The notes under the pieces: generated by a model
What the model was told of the DNA's origin: nothing
What the model saw: the letters and a program-made list of their open reading frames with translations, nothing else
The model's database searches: none
In this document: piece after piece, positions 16,064-25,590 of the stretch
Position numbering within the stretch: position 1 is the first letter of the stretch
How the letters are laid out: every line of letters starts with the position of its first letter
Position numbers and translations under genes: made by a program
Source of the DNA: Geomonas diazotrophica
GTDB taxonomy: Bacteria > Desulfobacterota > Desulfuromonadia > Geobacterales > Geobacteraceae
Assembly (NCBI RefSeq): GCF_018919385.1
Contig: NZ_JAHLMF010000014.1
Span: forward strand, 1 to 64,000
Reading direction: 5' to 3'
Length of the DNA stretch: 64,000 nt

Positions 16064-18106
16064 ATGCGGAGCTTTTTTAGACGCGCCCTCGGGCAGATTC
16101 TGATAGACGGGAAATTCGTATCGAGGCGCGCCCTCAACCGCGCCCTGGAGCAGCAGAAACAGACCCACGAACTTCTCGGCGGGGTCCTGGTCAGGATGGG
16201 CGTCTTGAGTCCGAGCGACATCGGTGCCCCCCTTATGGTCCAGGAACACCTGACCAGCCTGGAAGACGCGGTCAAGCTCGCAGCCGGGCAAAGACAGCTT
16301 TTGGGCGCCCTGCTGGTGCAATCCGGAAAGATCACGGCCAGACAGCTTGACGAGGCGATAGCGGAGCAGCATCGAAGCGGCGAGAGACTGGGCCAGGTCT
16401 TCGTCCGCCTGGGCATGCTCACCGAGTTGCAGTTGAAAGGTCTATTGGACCTGCAGCACAACCAGGAAAGCCCGGCAAGCAACCCGCTGCGCTTGGGCGA
16501 ATTGCTGGTGGCAACCGGCCAGATCAGCCGGCAACAGTTGGATCAGGCCCTGGCCAGACAGAAACAGACCGGCCAGCGGCTCGGTGAAGTCATCGTATCC
16601 GAAGGCTTCGCCCGCAAAAGCCAAATCAACCACGTGGTGCGGCTGCAAAAGCTCTGCGTCAACTCGGTGCTCGCCGCCATACTCTCCATGGGCGCGATGA
16701 CGGCAACCGCCTCCGCTTCCACGGTTTCACTGCAGTGGGACCCCTCGGCCGACGCCTCGGTGGTGGGTTACAAGGTCCACTACCAGGCCGACTCCCAGAC
16801 GACCCCATTTCTGGGGCCCGCCCCGATCGACGTGCAGACAGCAACCACGGCAAGCGTTGCCAACCTCGACCCGTCCCATTCCTACAGCTTCGCGGTGACC
16901 GCCTACGATGCCAGCGGCATCGAAAGCACATACTCCAACATAGTATCGGTGCCGGAGATGCAGCCCCCTGTCACCTCCATCACCTACCCCGCCACTTCAA
17001 CCACGGTAGCCGGAGTCGTCTCGGTAACCGCGGATGCTACGGACAACGTCGGGGTGACCAAGATAGAGTTCTATGTCAACGGTGTCCTGAAGGCCACCGA
17101 CACGGCGTCCCCGTATGTCTTTTCCTGGGACACCACCGCGCTTGCGCCGGGAAGCTACACCCTCATGACCAAGGCCTATGATGCGGCAGGCAACGTCGGC
17201 CAGTCCCAGAGCGTGACGGTAACCGTCGCCAACGACACCCAGGCACCCACAGTCTCTGTGACCTCGCCCAGCAACAACCTCACAGTAAGCGGTTCAGTGA
17301 GCATTGCCGCCTCCGCCACGGACAACGTGGGGGTGAGCCGGGTCGACTTCTACGTGAACAATGCTCTTCTGGGCAGCACCAATATGGCGCCCTATACCTA
17401 TAACTGGAACACGAAGACCGTCGCGAACGGCGTGTACAACATCACCGCAAAGGCCTACGATGCCGCGGGGAACATTGGGCAATCGCAGATAACCACGGTC
17501 AACGTCTTCAACGACGTCACAGCCCCGGTCGTCACCCTCACCTCTCCGGCTGGTGGCTCAACGGTAAGCGGCACCGTGGCGCTGACAGCCAGCGCTACGG
17601 ACAACGTGGGGGTGAGCAAGGTCGAGTTCTACCAGAGCAACACCCTCATCGGCACAAGCAGCGCAGCTCCCTACAGCTTCAGCTGGAACACCGCTCTGGT
17701 CGCCAACGGCACCTACACCATCACCGCGAAGGCTTACGACGCCGCAGGCAACGTGGGGGCGTCGCAAAGTGCAACGGTCACCGTCTCCAACGTCACAAGC
17801 GACACCATCGCCCCTTTGGCGTGGCTCACCTCGCCGGCTAACAACTCGATCGTCTCCGGCACTGTCACCATAAGCGGGGGGGGGACCGACAACGTGGGCA
17901 TAACCAGGATGGAGTTCTACCAAAACGGCAAGCTGATGGGATCCAGCAGCACGGCACCCTATTCCTACAGCTGGAACACGACCGCCTACCCGGACGGAAG
18001 CTACACCCTGACCGCTAAGACCTACGACGCCGCAGGCAACGTGGGGCAATCGGCGAGCACGTACGTGACGGTGAAGAACACTACTAGAACGGGAAAGAAA
18101 AAATGA
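16064..18106 (+). CDS. MshEN-repeat protein fused to exported Fn3/Ig domains
   Basis: Encodes 680 aa. Residues 1-195 hold four GspE/MshE N-terminal-like repeats (LGQILIDGKFVSRRAL; LLGALLVQSGKITARQL; LGQVFVRLG; LGELLVATGQISRQQL), the motif type of the MshEN c-di-GMP-binding module. A single hydrophobic segment (about 197-219) follows a basic stretch, so the repeats should be cytoplasmic and the rest outside. The outside part has an Fn3 domain (about 221-310) and four bacterial Ig-like domains each with DNVG and YDAAGNVG signatures. This would couple an intracellular nucleotide signal to a surface adhesin; no ATPase domain is present. Start ATG 16064 has AAGGAG 6 nt upstream; 15992 lacks one. 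A G9 run lies at 17876-17884. Cleavage after the hydrophobic segment (TASA) is possible. Confidence 0.8.
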   Translation: MRSFFRRALGQILIDGKFVSRRALNRALEQQKQTHELLGGVLVRMGVLSPSDIGAPLMVQEHLTSLEDAVKLAAGQRQLLGALLVQSGKITARQLDEAIAEQHRSGERLGQVFVRLGMLTELQLKGLLDLQHNQESPASNPLRLGELLVATGQISRQQLDQALARQKQTGQRLGEVIVSEGFARKSQINHVVRLQKLCVNSVLAAILSMGAMTATASASTVSLQWDPSADASVVGYKVHYQADSQTTPFLGPAPIDVQTATTASVANLDPSHSYSFAVTAYDASGIESTYSNIVSVPEMQPPVTSITYPATSTTVAGVVSVTADATDNVGVTKIEFYVNGVLKATDTASPYVFSWDTTALAPGSYTLMTKAYDAAGNVGQSQSVTVTVANDTQAPTVSVTSPSNNLTVSGSVSIAASATDNVGVSRVDFYVNNALLGSTNMAPYTYNWNTKTVANGVYNITAKAYDAAGNIGQSQITTVNVFNDVTAPVVTLTSPAGGSTVSGTVALTASATDNVGVSKVEFYQSNTLIGTSSAAPYSFSWNTALVANGTYTITAKAYDAAGNVGASQSATVTVSNVTSDTIAPLAWLTSPANNSIVSGTVTISGGGTDNVGITRMEFYQNGKLMGSSSTAPYSYSWNTTAYPDGSYTLTAKTYDAAGNVGQSASTYVTVKNTTRTGKKK

Positions 18107-18195
18107 GCAGATGGTTGCGGCAACGGCATTTACCCGTTCCGTCCCCCCAAAATAGGAAATGATACCGTCCAGAGTGATGGGATAGGGAGAACAAA

Positions 18196-19410
18196 ATGAG
18201 ACCTAATCGTGTTGAGGCAATGCCCTCCAATCGACTCTACATTAATAAAAAATTCTGCCGGGTGATGACGTTTCTGGTGCTAGTCCTGATAGCCTCAAGC
18301 ATAGATGTTCGTAGCCCGGTGTACTCAGCAGTTTTAAACCCGCCGAACGTTACCTCCATCACTGGCGAGCTAAAACATGACACTCTGGCAACCATCAACG
18401 GGATCTACTTCGGCCAGAAAGCGACACCTGCACCACTGGTTAGGGATGACTTTTCCGTTGGAAACAATGGTGACCTCCTCAGTGCCAGGGGGTGGTTGGT
18501 CGACAGCGACAATCCCGACTATGACAAGCCCCAGTTGAGCTCTGCAAAGCTCAGACACAGCAACAGCGTAAACTCCGCGAAATTCCATTTCACCAGGGCC
18601 ACCTCTCCATTGCAGGATCTGGCATACAAGCAGGGCCTCCCGGTAACCGGCACAAAACGTTATGTGGACTACTGGATGTGGTACCAGATGCCTGTGCAGA
18701 CATCGGGGCAACCCCAACACCAGCTCAAACTCCTTAAAGTCCAGACGGGAAACGGTTCCGCCGCCTCTGCGACTGGTGGGCCGGGGGTGGACGGGTACCC
18801 GTTGATCGACACCTACGCCTGGAGATATACAACTGGAAACAGAAGCACATATTTTCCGGTATTTGCAGCACCGTCGGTGGGCCCGTCCCTGTATTCTCCC
18901 ATAAACTTTACCGATGGTGCATGGGTACACGTCCGGATGGCCATCGATGTAGGCACGGAAGGGGCGGCCAACGGAACGCTGAAGGTGTGGTTTGACGACA
19001 CCCTGGTTATCAATAGAAGCGACGTGATGATGGTGGCCGCTGGATATGGGGCTCTCCCCTGGTTTAACAACTTACAGATCGGCAAGTACCTGGGAAACAC
19101 CGACTACGACCCCCAAAGCGAAACCACCATATATTACTCTGAAGTCTACTACGATACGACGTGGTCCCGTGTGGAGATAGGCGACAACGCAGTGTACGAC
19201 AGCTGCAAGCATAGGGAAATACAGGTGCCGCAGGGATGGAGCGACGGACAGATAACTTTCAAGGTGAATCAAGGCTCTTTCAGTAGCACTGAACCGGCCT
19301 ATCTCTTCGTTATAGACGCTTTGGGGAATGTCAGTAATCCAATATCAGTGTCATTTAGCGGGCTGCCACCTGCACCGGCGAACCTTAAAGGGACCGTGAT
19401 TCAGAAGTAA
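18196..19410 (+). CDS. Secreted beta-sandwich protein, possible polysaccharide-binding or lyase-like
   Basis: Encodes 404 aa with an N-terminal hydrophobic export signal (residues about 23-45). It is followed by an IPT/TIG-like opening (NPPNVTSITGELKHDTLATI and NGIYFGQK) and a large region that reads like a concanavalin A/LamG jelly roll (DGAWVHVRMAIDVG, GTLKVWFDDTLV, IYYSEVYYDTTWSRVEIGD), as in heparinase/alginate-lyase-like and laminarinase-like folds. No catalytic residues can be assigned with confidence. It begins 89 nt after the MshEN-Ig gene on the same strand, preceded by AGGGAG, and ends convergent to the exopolysaccharide operon, so a role in binding or trimming that polymer is a reasonable guess. 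Confidence 0.6.
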   Translation: MRPNRVEAMPSNRLYINKKFCRVMTFLVLVLIASSIDVRSPVYSAVLNPPNVTSITGELKHDTLATINGIYFGQKATPAPLVRDDFSVGNNGDLLSARGWLVDSDNPDYDKPQLSSAKLRHSNSVNSAKFHFTRATSPLQDLAYKQGLPVTGTKRYVDYWMWYQMPVQTSGQPQHQLKLLKVQTGNGSAASATGGPGVDGYPLIDTYAWRYTTGNRSTYFPVFAAPSVGPSLYSPINFTDGAWVHVRMAIDVGTEGAANGTLKVWFDDTLVINRSDVMMVAAGYGALPWFNNLQIGKYLGNTDYDPQSETTIYYSEVYYDTTWSRVEIGDNAVYDSCKHREIQVPQGWSDGQITFKVNQGSFSSTEPAYLFVIDALGNVSNPISVSFSGLPPAPANLKGTVIQK

Positions 19411-19452
19411 GGGTGTGGTCAGCGAGGAGGCTACGTTGGCGTTTAAAGCTCT

Positions 19453-20601
19453 TCAACGTTGAGCAAAAGAGTTGTTGACCAGCAAGTCGTAATGCCTGAA
19501 CTCCTGCAGGACCGACGCATGTCTCAATATCGGGCCATAGCTTTGCTCGAGAGCAACGTTGTCATGCAAAGGGTTGATTTCTATCACAACTGGACCGGTG
19601 GCAGTGACCCCTATGTCGAGTCCCATGAACCTGAAAAATGGAAAAAACAGCTGTACCTCCTTAGCTAAGGCAGTCACTTTATCCCAGAACGGGATCTTGA
19701 TGCTGTTGAACGGCTCTCCGGTTGCCGGATGTGTGTAGTAGACCCTACAATTGAAATCATTGGCGCGCTCCATGAGCGTTCCATCTTCTATATTGACTCC
19801 CACTGCAATTCCACCGGATGATAGATTGTCAACGTAAGCATCGCCAAGTCCAAAACGTATAAACGCCCCTACGATTATCACAGAGTTATCGTGGGCTAGA
19901 AGTGTTGCGACCCTGATGGTATTGAAAGCATTCGAAAGACGGTTAAACGATTCATGCTGTGCCAGGTACTCCTGAACGACGCATCTGGTCTTGATGACGT
20001 ATTCTCCTACGGGAACTTTTCTTTCTTTGTCGGCAATGACGATCTCGCCATTGTCCTGAGAAGCCAGCAAGATACCGTGACCTCCGCTGCCTGCTACCGG
20101 TTTGATGATCATCCTTTCTCCCCCGCCGCAGGAGAACATCTCTCTCAACTTGGTGGCAAGGTCTTCCGTTGGATCGATGCAGCCGTACTGCCGAGGCAAG
20201 GGGAAGCCGCCCGCTTTGCAAAGCAGGTAGCAGACTTCCTTGTCCTCGAATAGGACTGAATATTCCGGCCTCTGGACGTGTCTGCTGAGCCGTTGTTTCT
20301 GGTAGGGATCGTAGATGGAACCGTAATATAACTTCCACTGCGATCTATCCAGTTCCCACAGTCGGCACAAGGAGTAATTGTCAGGATAGTATTTGAGCTT
20401 GAAAAATATGTAGAGCAGGTCGTAGGCCACTAAAAGCTTCGAACGCCGGCATTCCTCCCAACTGATCTTGAAGAAATAGTAGTACGGCAGTGCTGCAAAC
20501 CTGATCAGGCGCCGTATATAGGGCGTCACCACCCCGGGCAACGATTTTATAGACTTGTAGCAGAAGTCGTAGAAGGATTCCAAGAGGTTAGCCGCTTTCA
20601 T
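19453..20601 (-). CDS. ATP-grasp protein of polysaccharide loci (sugar-transfer-associated type)
   Basis: Encodes 382 aa, soluble after an N-terminal region with aromatic/basic clusters. The middle and C-terminal parts carry ATP-grasp signatures: RMIIKPVAGSGGHGI (lysine and Gly-rich loop), VVQEYL, and the metal-binding end GPVVIEINPLHDN. It matches the family annotated as sugar-transfer-associated ATP-grasp, presumed to ligate an amino acid or similar group to a precursor or glycan; the actual substrate is unknown. The start ATG 20601 overlaps the preceding stop (TGATG) with GGAGGT 7 nt upstream, so translation is probably coupled. It is the last gene of the long minus-strand operon. Confidence 0.8.
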   Translation of the reverse strand: MKAANLLESFYDFCYKSIKSLPGVVTPYIRRLIRFAALPYYYFFKISWEECRRSKLLVAYDLLYIFFKLKYYPDNYSLCRLWELDRSQWKLYYGSIYDPYQKQRLSRHVQRPEYSVLFEDKEVCYLLCKAGGFPLPRQYGCIDPTEDLATKLREMFSCGGGERMIIKPVAGSGGHGILLASQDNGEIVIADKERKVPVGEYVIKTRCVVQEYLAQHESFNRLSNAFNTIRVATLLAHDNSVIIVGAFIRFGLGDAYVDNLSSGGIAVGVNIEDGTLMERANDFNCRVYYTHPATGEPFNSIKIPFWDKVTALAKEVQLFFPFFRFMGLDIGVTATGPVVIEINPLHDNVALEQSYGPILRHASVLQEFRHYDLLVNNSFAQR

Positions 20602-21569
20602 CACTGCACCTCCAGAGCCGCCTGGACGGACTGGAAAGAACTCTGCCACTTCACTTCGATCTCGTCTTTCATGACTTGGACCTCCCTTTGGCAGGCAGGA
20701 AGATTGTCCCGCACGAAGCGGATCCCGGCGGCGATCCCGTCTGTTGAATTCTCCACCAGTACGGCCCGATCGAAATAATCCGCAAGCACCGCCTTGTTGG
20801 ACGTGATCAGTGGTTTAGCTGCCGACACAGCTTCATAGCAACCGCAGAGCATGCAATGATCGGCGGTGGTCAAGACCATAACGGCATTGACAGCATTGAG
20901 CATGTTTATGAATTCTTGTTCCGGGAGGAACCCGGTGAATCTGACGTTGGGAGGCAACGCTTCCGTCAGTTCGGGGAACAACTTCTTGAAGTTCCCCGTC
21001 ACGTAAAGCGTAATGTCTTCACCGACGAGGCTTTGCATAGCCTGAAAGATCAGCCCGATCGGCTCATCACCCCCAAAGGATGAAATTGCAAGAACAGAGA
21101 ATCCCTCTTGGAGCTCTGGACGTGCAGTAGGTGCCACATCAGGAAGTTTGTCCGGCAGGATTAAAGGACGACCGCCTGCATCGGTAACGAGTTGCGCAAG
21201 AAAGGTGTTGGTCACGATAGTAAAGTCGGCATGTTTCAAGGTGAAACGGTGCAGCAACAGGAACACCAGGTAATCTAAAGAAAACTCCCGTCCCCTGTTA
21301 AGGCGGAAAGTGGTATGCCTGTCGACAACAACCCTCCTTCCCGTGAAAATCCGATACAGACAAGCTACGGCTGCCAGGATCATCGAGGGATTTTGGACAA
21401 AGAGCAAAGACGGCCGAGATATCATCAGCAGCCGTATTGTCTTGAGACAGCAGGCGAGGTGCCTGAATGCCCCTGCCCCAGCGATCACGTGCAACTCGCA
21501 TTGGAAAGCTCTCGCGAGTTCCACTGATCTTCTCTGATTCTCCCATGTTATCCAAAGGCGCGTCTCCAA
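20601..21569 (-). CDS. Glycosyltransferase, GT-B fold
   Basis: Encodes 322 aa. Features typical of GT4-like GT-B enzymes are seen: an N-terminal Rossmann half (SLLFVQNPSMILAAVA, VVDRHTTFR), a C-terminal half starting near FSVLAISSFGGDEPIG, and the donor-site region CGCYEAVSAAKPLITS. Donor and acceptor cannot be told. The start is TTG at 21569, preceded by GGAGG 8 nt away. It lies 27 nt after the PaaK-like gene and overlaps the ATP-grasp gene by 1 nt, so it is part of the exopolysaccharide operon. Confidence 0.82.
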   Translation of the reverse strand: METRLWITWENQRRSVELARAFQCELHVIAGAGAFRHLACCLKTIRLLMISRPSLLFVQNPSMILAAVACLYRIFTGRRVVVDRHTTFRLNRGREFSLDYLVFLLLHRFTLKHADFTIVTNTFLAQLVTDAGGRPLILPDKLPDVAPTARPELQEGFSVLAISSFGGDEPIGLIFQAMQSLVGEDITLYVTGNFKKLFPELTEALPPNVRFTGFLPEQEFINMLNAVNAVMVLTTADHCMLCGCYEAVSAAKPLITSNKAVLADYFDRAVLVENSTDGIAAGIRFVRDNLPACQREVQVMKDEIEVKWQSSFQSVQAALEVQ

Positions 21570-21596
21570 AAGTACTCCCTCCTGTAGAGAGTCATA

Positions 21597-22886
21597 TCAA
21601 TCAATCATCTCAAAGTAGCTGAACTTCCTGCCCTCATCCAAAGGAATAGAGCCGAAAACCAGATCATAGCCGATCTCACCGTTTAGAATCTTGTCGAGCG
21701 GCGGCCGTATAGCTGCGACGAACTTTGCTTCATCGCCTACCAAGTCAACCTTTATCTCCAATCGGCCCTTGCTGTAGTAGATCTTGAAGCGCCTCACGTC
21801 AAAACCGCGCTGGCAGACCTCCTCGATGGCATAAGCCACGTAAACGGCGTGTAACCCTCCCCCCGTCGTTGGGATCAGCTGATTGATAGACCGTCCCTGC
21901 AAGGACCTAATAACGGGAAGAGCGCGTCCGCACTGGCAAAGACTGGCTTCGATGGTGGCAACATCACCGAGACGGTAATTGATCAACGGCATGACGCGGT
22001 TGTTGAGATCGGTGTAAATCACCTCGCCTTCGTGCCCGGGACCCACGTCCTGCCGCACTACGGAGTTGACGGAGACGAGATGCAGGGATCCCTGTTCGCA
22101 CTGGAAGGCAAGAATATCCGACTCTGAGCATCCGTACTCGACAACGACCGGGCAGCCGAAGACCCTCTCGATGAACTCAGTCTGGAAGGTATGTATGGTC
22201 TCCGCGGTACAGATGACAGCCTTTAGTGGGAGTTTGGGCAGTTTTTCTTGATCGAAGAAAATGGCAGCCTGCAAAATCAAAGACGAATATCCATAGAAGT
22301 AACTGGGCTGATACTTTAACAGTGCCTCATACTCGGACATGTTTTGCTGCCTGTCCTTATGGTGGAAGCAAAAACGCTTTCGATTCAAAAGGAAATCCTT
22401 CAGCATGTAAGAAGAACTTGTTACGGGCCGCCCCCAGAATCGCGCCTCCTTGTCGCCAAGATCAATACCATGCCAGCCATACAAGTGATATCTCGTTGCC
22501 ACTTGCCATGACAAGGCGTCGACGTCTACCCGCACCTTGACGGGATGACCAGTTGTCCCCGCAGTATCTCTTACCGCCAAAGTCCGGTCACCTGCGCTGC
22601 AGCGGTACAGTTGGTCGAGTTCCTGTTTTTCGAGGACTGGCAGCGACGCCAAGAAATCGGTGCCGGTCTTCTGTGCATCGCCCCCGTCTGTCAGTCGGCC
22701 AATATAAAATGGATTGCGATTGGCCGCGGAAATGATCGATGCGAGTTTAGCCTTTTGGATCTCGCCGACATTGCGGTATCCATCCTGCTCCTGAACTTTC
22801 AACAAGGCTGCAACTTCTTTATAGCGGATTCCCTTGGCCAAAAACACAGCAGGGAAGATTACGTACCTGTGCAAATAGCTGAACAT
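21597..22886 (-). CDS. PaaK/CapK-like adenylate-forming enzyme (first of two)
   Basis: Encodes 429 aa. It has the layout of phenylacetate-CoA ligase-like proteins found in capsule loci (CapK): the phosphate loop-like DTAGTTGHPVKV (residues about 105-117), VVEYGCSESD as the A5-type motif, and NYRLGDVA in the A7/A8 region with the Cys pair CQCGR. It probably activates a carboxylic acid as an adenylate, and may load or transfer it onto a sugar; the substrate is unknown. A paralogue lies two genes upstream (24241-25590) with a polymerase between them. Start ATG 22886 is preferred over TTG 22901 because GGAG lies 9 nt upstream. Confidence 0.82.
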   Translation of the reverse strand: MFSYLHRYVIFPAVFLAKGIRYKEVAALLKVQEQDGYRNVGEIQKAKLASIISAANRNPFYIGRLTDGGDAQKTGTDFLASLPVLEKQELDQLYRCSAGDRTLAVRDTAGTTGHPVKVRVDVDALSWQVATRYHLYGWHGIDLGDKEARFWGRPVTSSSYMLKDFLLNRKRFCFHHKDRQQNMSEYEALLKYQPSYFYGYSSLILQAAIFFDQEKLPKLPLKAVICTAETIHTFQTEFIERVFGCPVVVEYGCSESDILAFQCEQGSLHLVSVNSVVRQDVGPGHEGEVIYTDLNNRVMPLINYRLGDVATIEASLCQCGRALPVIRSLQGRSINQLIPTTGGGLHAVYVAYAIEEVCQRGFDVRRFKIYYSKGRLEIKVDLVGDEAKFVAAIRPPLDKILNGEIGYDLVFGSIPLDEGRKFSYFEMID

Positions 22887-22927
22887 AACATAGCACTCCA
22901 AATGAACCGGCTTCGATCACACATCAT

Positions 22928-24241
22928 TTAGTATCTTATTCCAACCCTGTCATACGCGGACAGATGTCTGGCCATATTGGCCAAGGCTATGGTCACCCCA
23001 ATGGCGAACCACCAGTAGATTTCGTAGAGATCCATGCCAAACATACCAAGCGCTAGCCGAATGGCTATGAAACAACTCGTTGCCAAGGCCACTTGCTTTA
23101 TCAGCATCAGGTCCTGGTAAAGCTGCGAACTGGGATCGGGCAGAAGATGCAGGTTCGCGGCAGCCCAAACATGGATGCCACGCAGAGTCTTAAACAGGGA
23201 GAAAAGTAGCAAACAAAACACGATAAAGCCCTGGATGCCGAGATTGGTAGCTACTTCGAGATATAAGTTATGGGTATCCTGAAAACGCCCGAACTTCTCC
23301 ATTCTGACCTTTGGAAACGCCGAGATGCCTATCCCCAGAGGGTGCTCCGCGAACACCTGGACTGCATCCTTTATGATCATGATCCTCGCCTCGGCCGAGT
23401 GCCCCTCTTTTTCTTGCTGGGTGAAGATGCTTTGGAACCTCTCGTAGTAATCTGCAGGCACGAGGGGCGCGCAAATGATCATTGCAGCGAAGGTGAATAA
23501 CAATACCCTTTTCTTGTTTTCTGAAGCGAAAAGGACAAAAAGGAGGAAGATGATGAGACCGACATATCCGGTCCTGGAGCCCGTGTATAGTACGATGTTG
23601 AGAGAGAAAAGATAAAGAACCGCCAGGAGGGCCTTTACCTTCTTGTTCGACAAAGGCCAAAGAAAATGTACGAAAGGCAAGGTCCCCAAGGCCATTCCAG
23701 CCAGGGAGTTCGGGTGCGTGTAGAGCGGTGTTGTGCCGTGAAGTCTCATGATACCCTGGTTCTCCCACACCAGTGAACCCGTTACCCGCCCCAACAGCCC
23801 TTCCTGGCCCATCTTGAAACAGGCAAGCAGGAAAGCGGCCAAGAAAAATTTGAGGTGCCTAGGGCTTCTCACAAAACAAACGATGAAGAAAGCCAAGGCC
23901 GAAAACTTCAAAATGCGATCAACGAAGATGTCGTATGAGCGGTTAAAGTCGTGCGAGAACGGTAGTTGCACCAGCAATATCAAGAAATAAAGGAGGACAT
24001 AGAACACCAGCTTATGATTCAGCTCAATTTTTGGGGTGAACACCACGGCAACGATGCCAAGAACAAAGGCATACCAGAATTCAAAACGAATAGCTCCCAA
24101 CGCAGCAATGCGGTAACCTATCTGCAAATACCAGATAAGGACGTAACCGCAGAAAAAAGCGACAATAGGTGTGCCGATCCTGGGATATATTTCTTCACCG
24201 TAGACTGACGTTGTGCCTGTGTTATAAGATGTGAGCACCAT
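22928..24241 (-). CDS. O-antigen ligase/polymerase-like membrane protein (Wzy type)
   Basis: Encodes 437 aa with about 11 hydrophobic segments and a large loop between the later ones (about residues 260-330), the hallmark of Wzy/WaaL proteins. Conserved-looking elements include THPNSLAG, TGSRTGYVG and HPLGIGISAF, as in PF04932 and in the exosortase-associated O-antigen ligase-like proteins. Its likely role is polymerising repeat units at the periplasmic face. The start overlaps the preceding stop (TGATG) so the two are translationally coupled. It sits between two PaaK-like genes. Confidence 0.85.
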   Translation of the reverse strand: MVLTSYNTGTTSVYGEEIYPRIGTPIVAFFCGYVLIWYLQIGYRIAALGAIRFEFWYAFVLGIVAVVFTPKIELNHKLVFYVLLYFLILLVQLPFSHDFNRSYDIFVDRILKFSALAFFIVCFVRSPRHLKFFLAAFLLACFKMGQEGLLGRVTGSLVWENQGIMRLHGTTPLYTHPNSLAGMALGTLPFVHFLWPLSNKKVKALLAVLYLFSLNIVLYTGSRTGYVGLIIFLLFVLFASENKKRVLLFTFAAMIICAPLVPADYYERFQSIFTQQEKEGHSAEARIMIIKDAVQVFAEHPLGIGISAFPKVRMEKFGRFQDTHNLYLEVATNLGIQGFIVFCLLLFSLFKTLRGIHVWAAANLHLLPDPSSQLYQDLMLIKQVALATSCFIAIRLALGMFGMDLYEIYWWFAIGVTIALANMARHLSAYDRVGIRY

Positions 24242-25590
24242 CACCGTCGTACCTCACAAATCGAAAAACGATATTTGCCAGAAGATTCCGGCGGGATTGT
24301 CTCCAGTTCCACAAACCTGATATTTATATTTCCAAAGGTATTACAAAGAAATTCGGCAAGCTGCTTCTGAACCTCCGGTTCATAGCCGTGCCCGGTAACA
24401 AGATTGACCGTGAAAGAATCGATTGAGTGCTGAACTATCTGCATCTGGTCAAGCCCCTTGTACTTCGTCAAGGTATTCTCTATCAATGAAATGCCGGCGA
24501 CACGGGAACCATCGGGTTTGACCAGGAAGTCCGCTGTCCGTCCCACCACTTGCTCCATCAGGGGAAATCCCCTGCCGCAGGAGCACTTGCGTCCGGAAGG
24601 AACCCCGACATCTTCAACCCTGTACCTTACAAAGGGCATCGCATAGTTGATGAGGTCGGTGATCACCAGGTTCCCTGCCTCCCCCCCCCCCGCAGCGGTA
24701 CCGTCTTCCTTCAAAAATTCAACGAACAGATGGTCCGTATTCAGGTGCATTCCCTGGTGCTCCTCACACTCACACCCGATCAGGCTCACCTCTTCACAAC
24801 CATAGCGGTCGGTCACCTTTACCTGGAAGACGTCCTCGATGTACTGCCGCTCGTGCGGGAGCAGCATCATCGATGTGGAAAGGATCCCCTTGGGCCTCAG
24901 ATGCTCGATTTTCAACTGACGCAGGTATCTCGCCAGCAAAAAGATGGAATGCGCGTGGCCAAAGAGCAAGGTCGGCTTGACGGCCTCCCACTCGCGAACA
25001 AAGGCGGTCACTGATGCGTTGTTCACACACATTGTGTCGAGATAGATAACCGGGCCCAGCAAAGTGTCCTTAATCCTTTCCTTCAGGGTGGTGGGAAGCT
25101 GAGGGTTGCCCCAAACTGCAGCTATCGGCTCTCCTACTTCCCATCCCGTCCACCTGTCATGACGTCTGGCGCAGGCATTTCGCAACTCGCTGCACTCTTC
25201 GGTGATATAGATATCCAGGCTTTTGCCCGTGGACCCCCCTGTTTTGAAGTGCATCAGCCGGTCAATGTCATATCCGTTACTGATCATTCTAGCGGAGTTC
25301 TCACGAATTTCTTTTTTGGTGAGAACGGGAATTCTTTTAAAGTCGTCCAAGGTCCAGGGTCTGCCGGTCGAAAAACCTGCCTTCTCGAAGCGTTGACTGT
25401 AAAAGGCGTTTTCCTTGCCGGCAAATTCGACAAGTCTTTTCAGCTTTTCTTGCTGACGGTCCTGGAGCTCTTTCTCAGTCAGGAATTGTGACTTTTCCAG
25501 TTCCCGCCAGTAAGAGCGACGCGGACTCCTCGTATAGTGGCAGTACAAGGGGTCGAAAACGTTCTTCCTCAGGAAGTTCATGAAGCTCAT
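24241..25590 (-). CDS. PaaK/CapK-like adenylate-forming enzyme (second of two)
   Basis: Encodes 449 aa. Signatures parallel the paralogue at 21597-22886: KTGGSTGKSLDIY (phosphate loop), TDRYGCEEVSLIGCECEEHQ (A5-like region), YRVEDVGV and CSCGRGFP. It likely forms an acyl-adenylate for modifying the polysaccharide or a lipid carrier; the substrate cannot be read from sequence. The coding region contains an unbroken C11 run (24681-24691, plus-strand view, encoding Gly-Gly-Gly), a possible slippage site. It starts within the stop of the upstream glycosyltransferase (ATGA overlap). Confidence 0.82.
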   Translation of the reverse strand: MSFMNFLRKNVFDPLYCHYTRSPRRSYWRELEKSQFLTEKELQDRQQEKLKRLVEFAGKENAFYSQRFEKAGFSTGRPWTLDDFKRIPVLTKKEIRENSARMISNGYDIDRLMHFKTGGSTGKSLDIYITEECSELRNACARRHDRWTGWEVGEPIAAVWGNPQLPTTLKERIKDTLLGPVIYLDTMCVNNASVTAFVREWEAVKPTLLFGHAHSIFLLARYLRQLKIEHLRPKGILSTSMMLLPHERQYIEDVFQVKVTDRYGCEEVSLIGCECEEHQGMHLNTDHLFVEFLKEDGTAAGGGEAGNLVITDLINYAMPFVRYRVEDVGVPSGRKCSCGRGFPLMEQVVGRTADFLVKPDGSRVAGISLIENTLTKYKGLDQMQIVQHSIDSFTVNLVTGHGYEPEVQKQLAEFLCNTFGNINIRFVELETIPPESSGKYRFSICEVRR

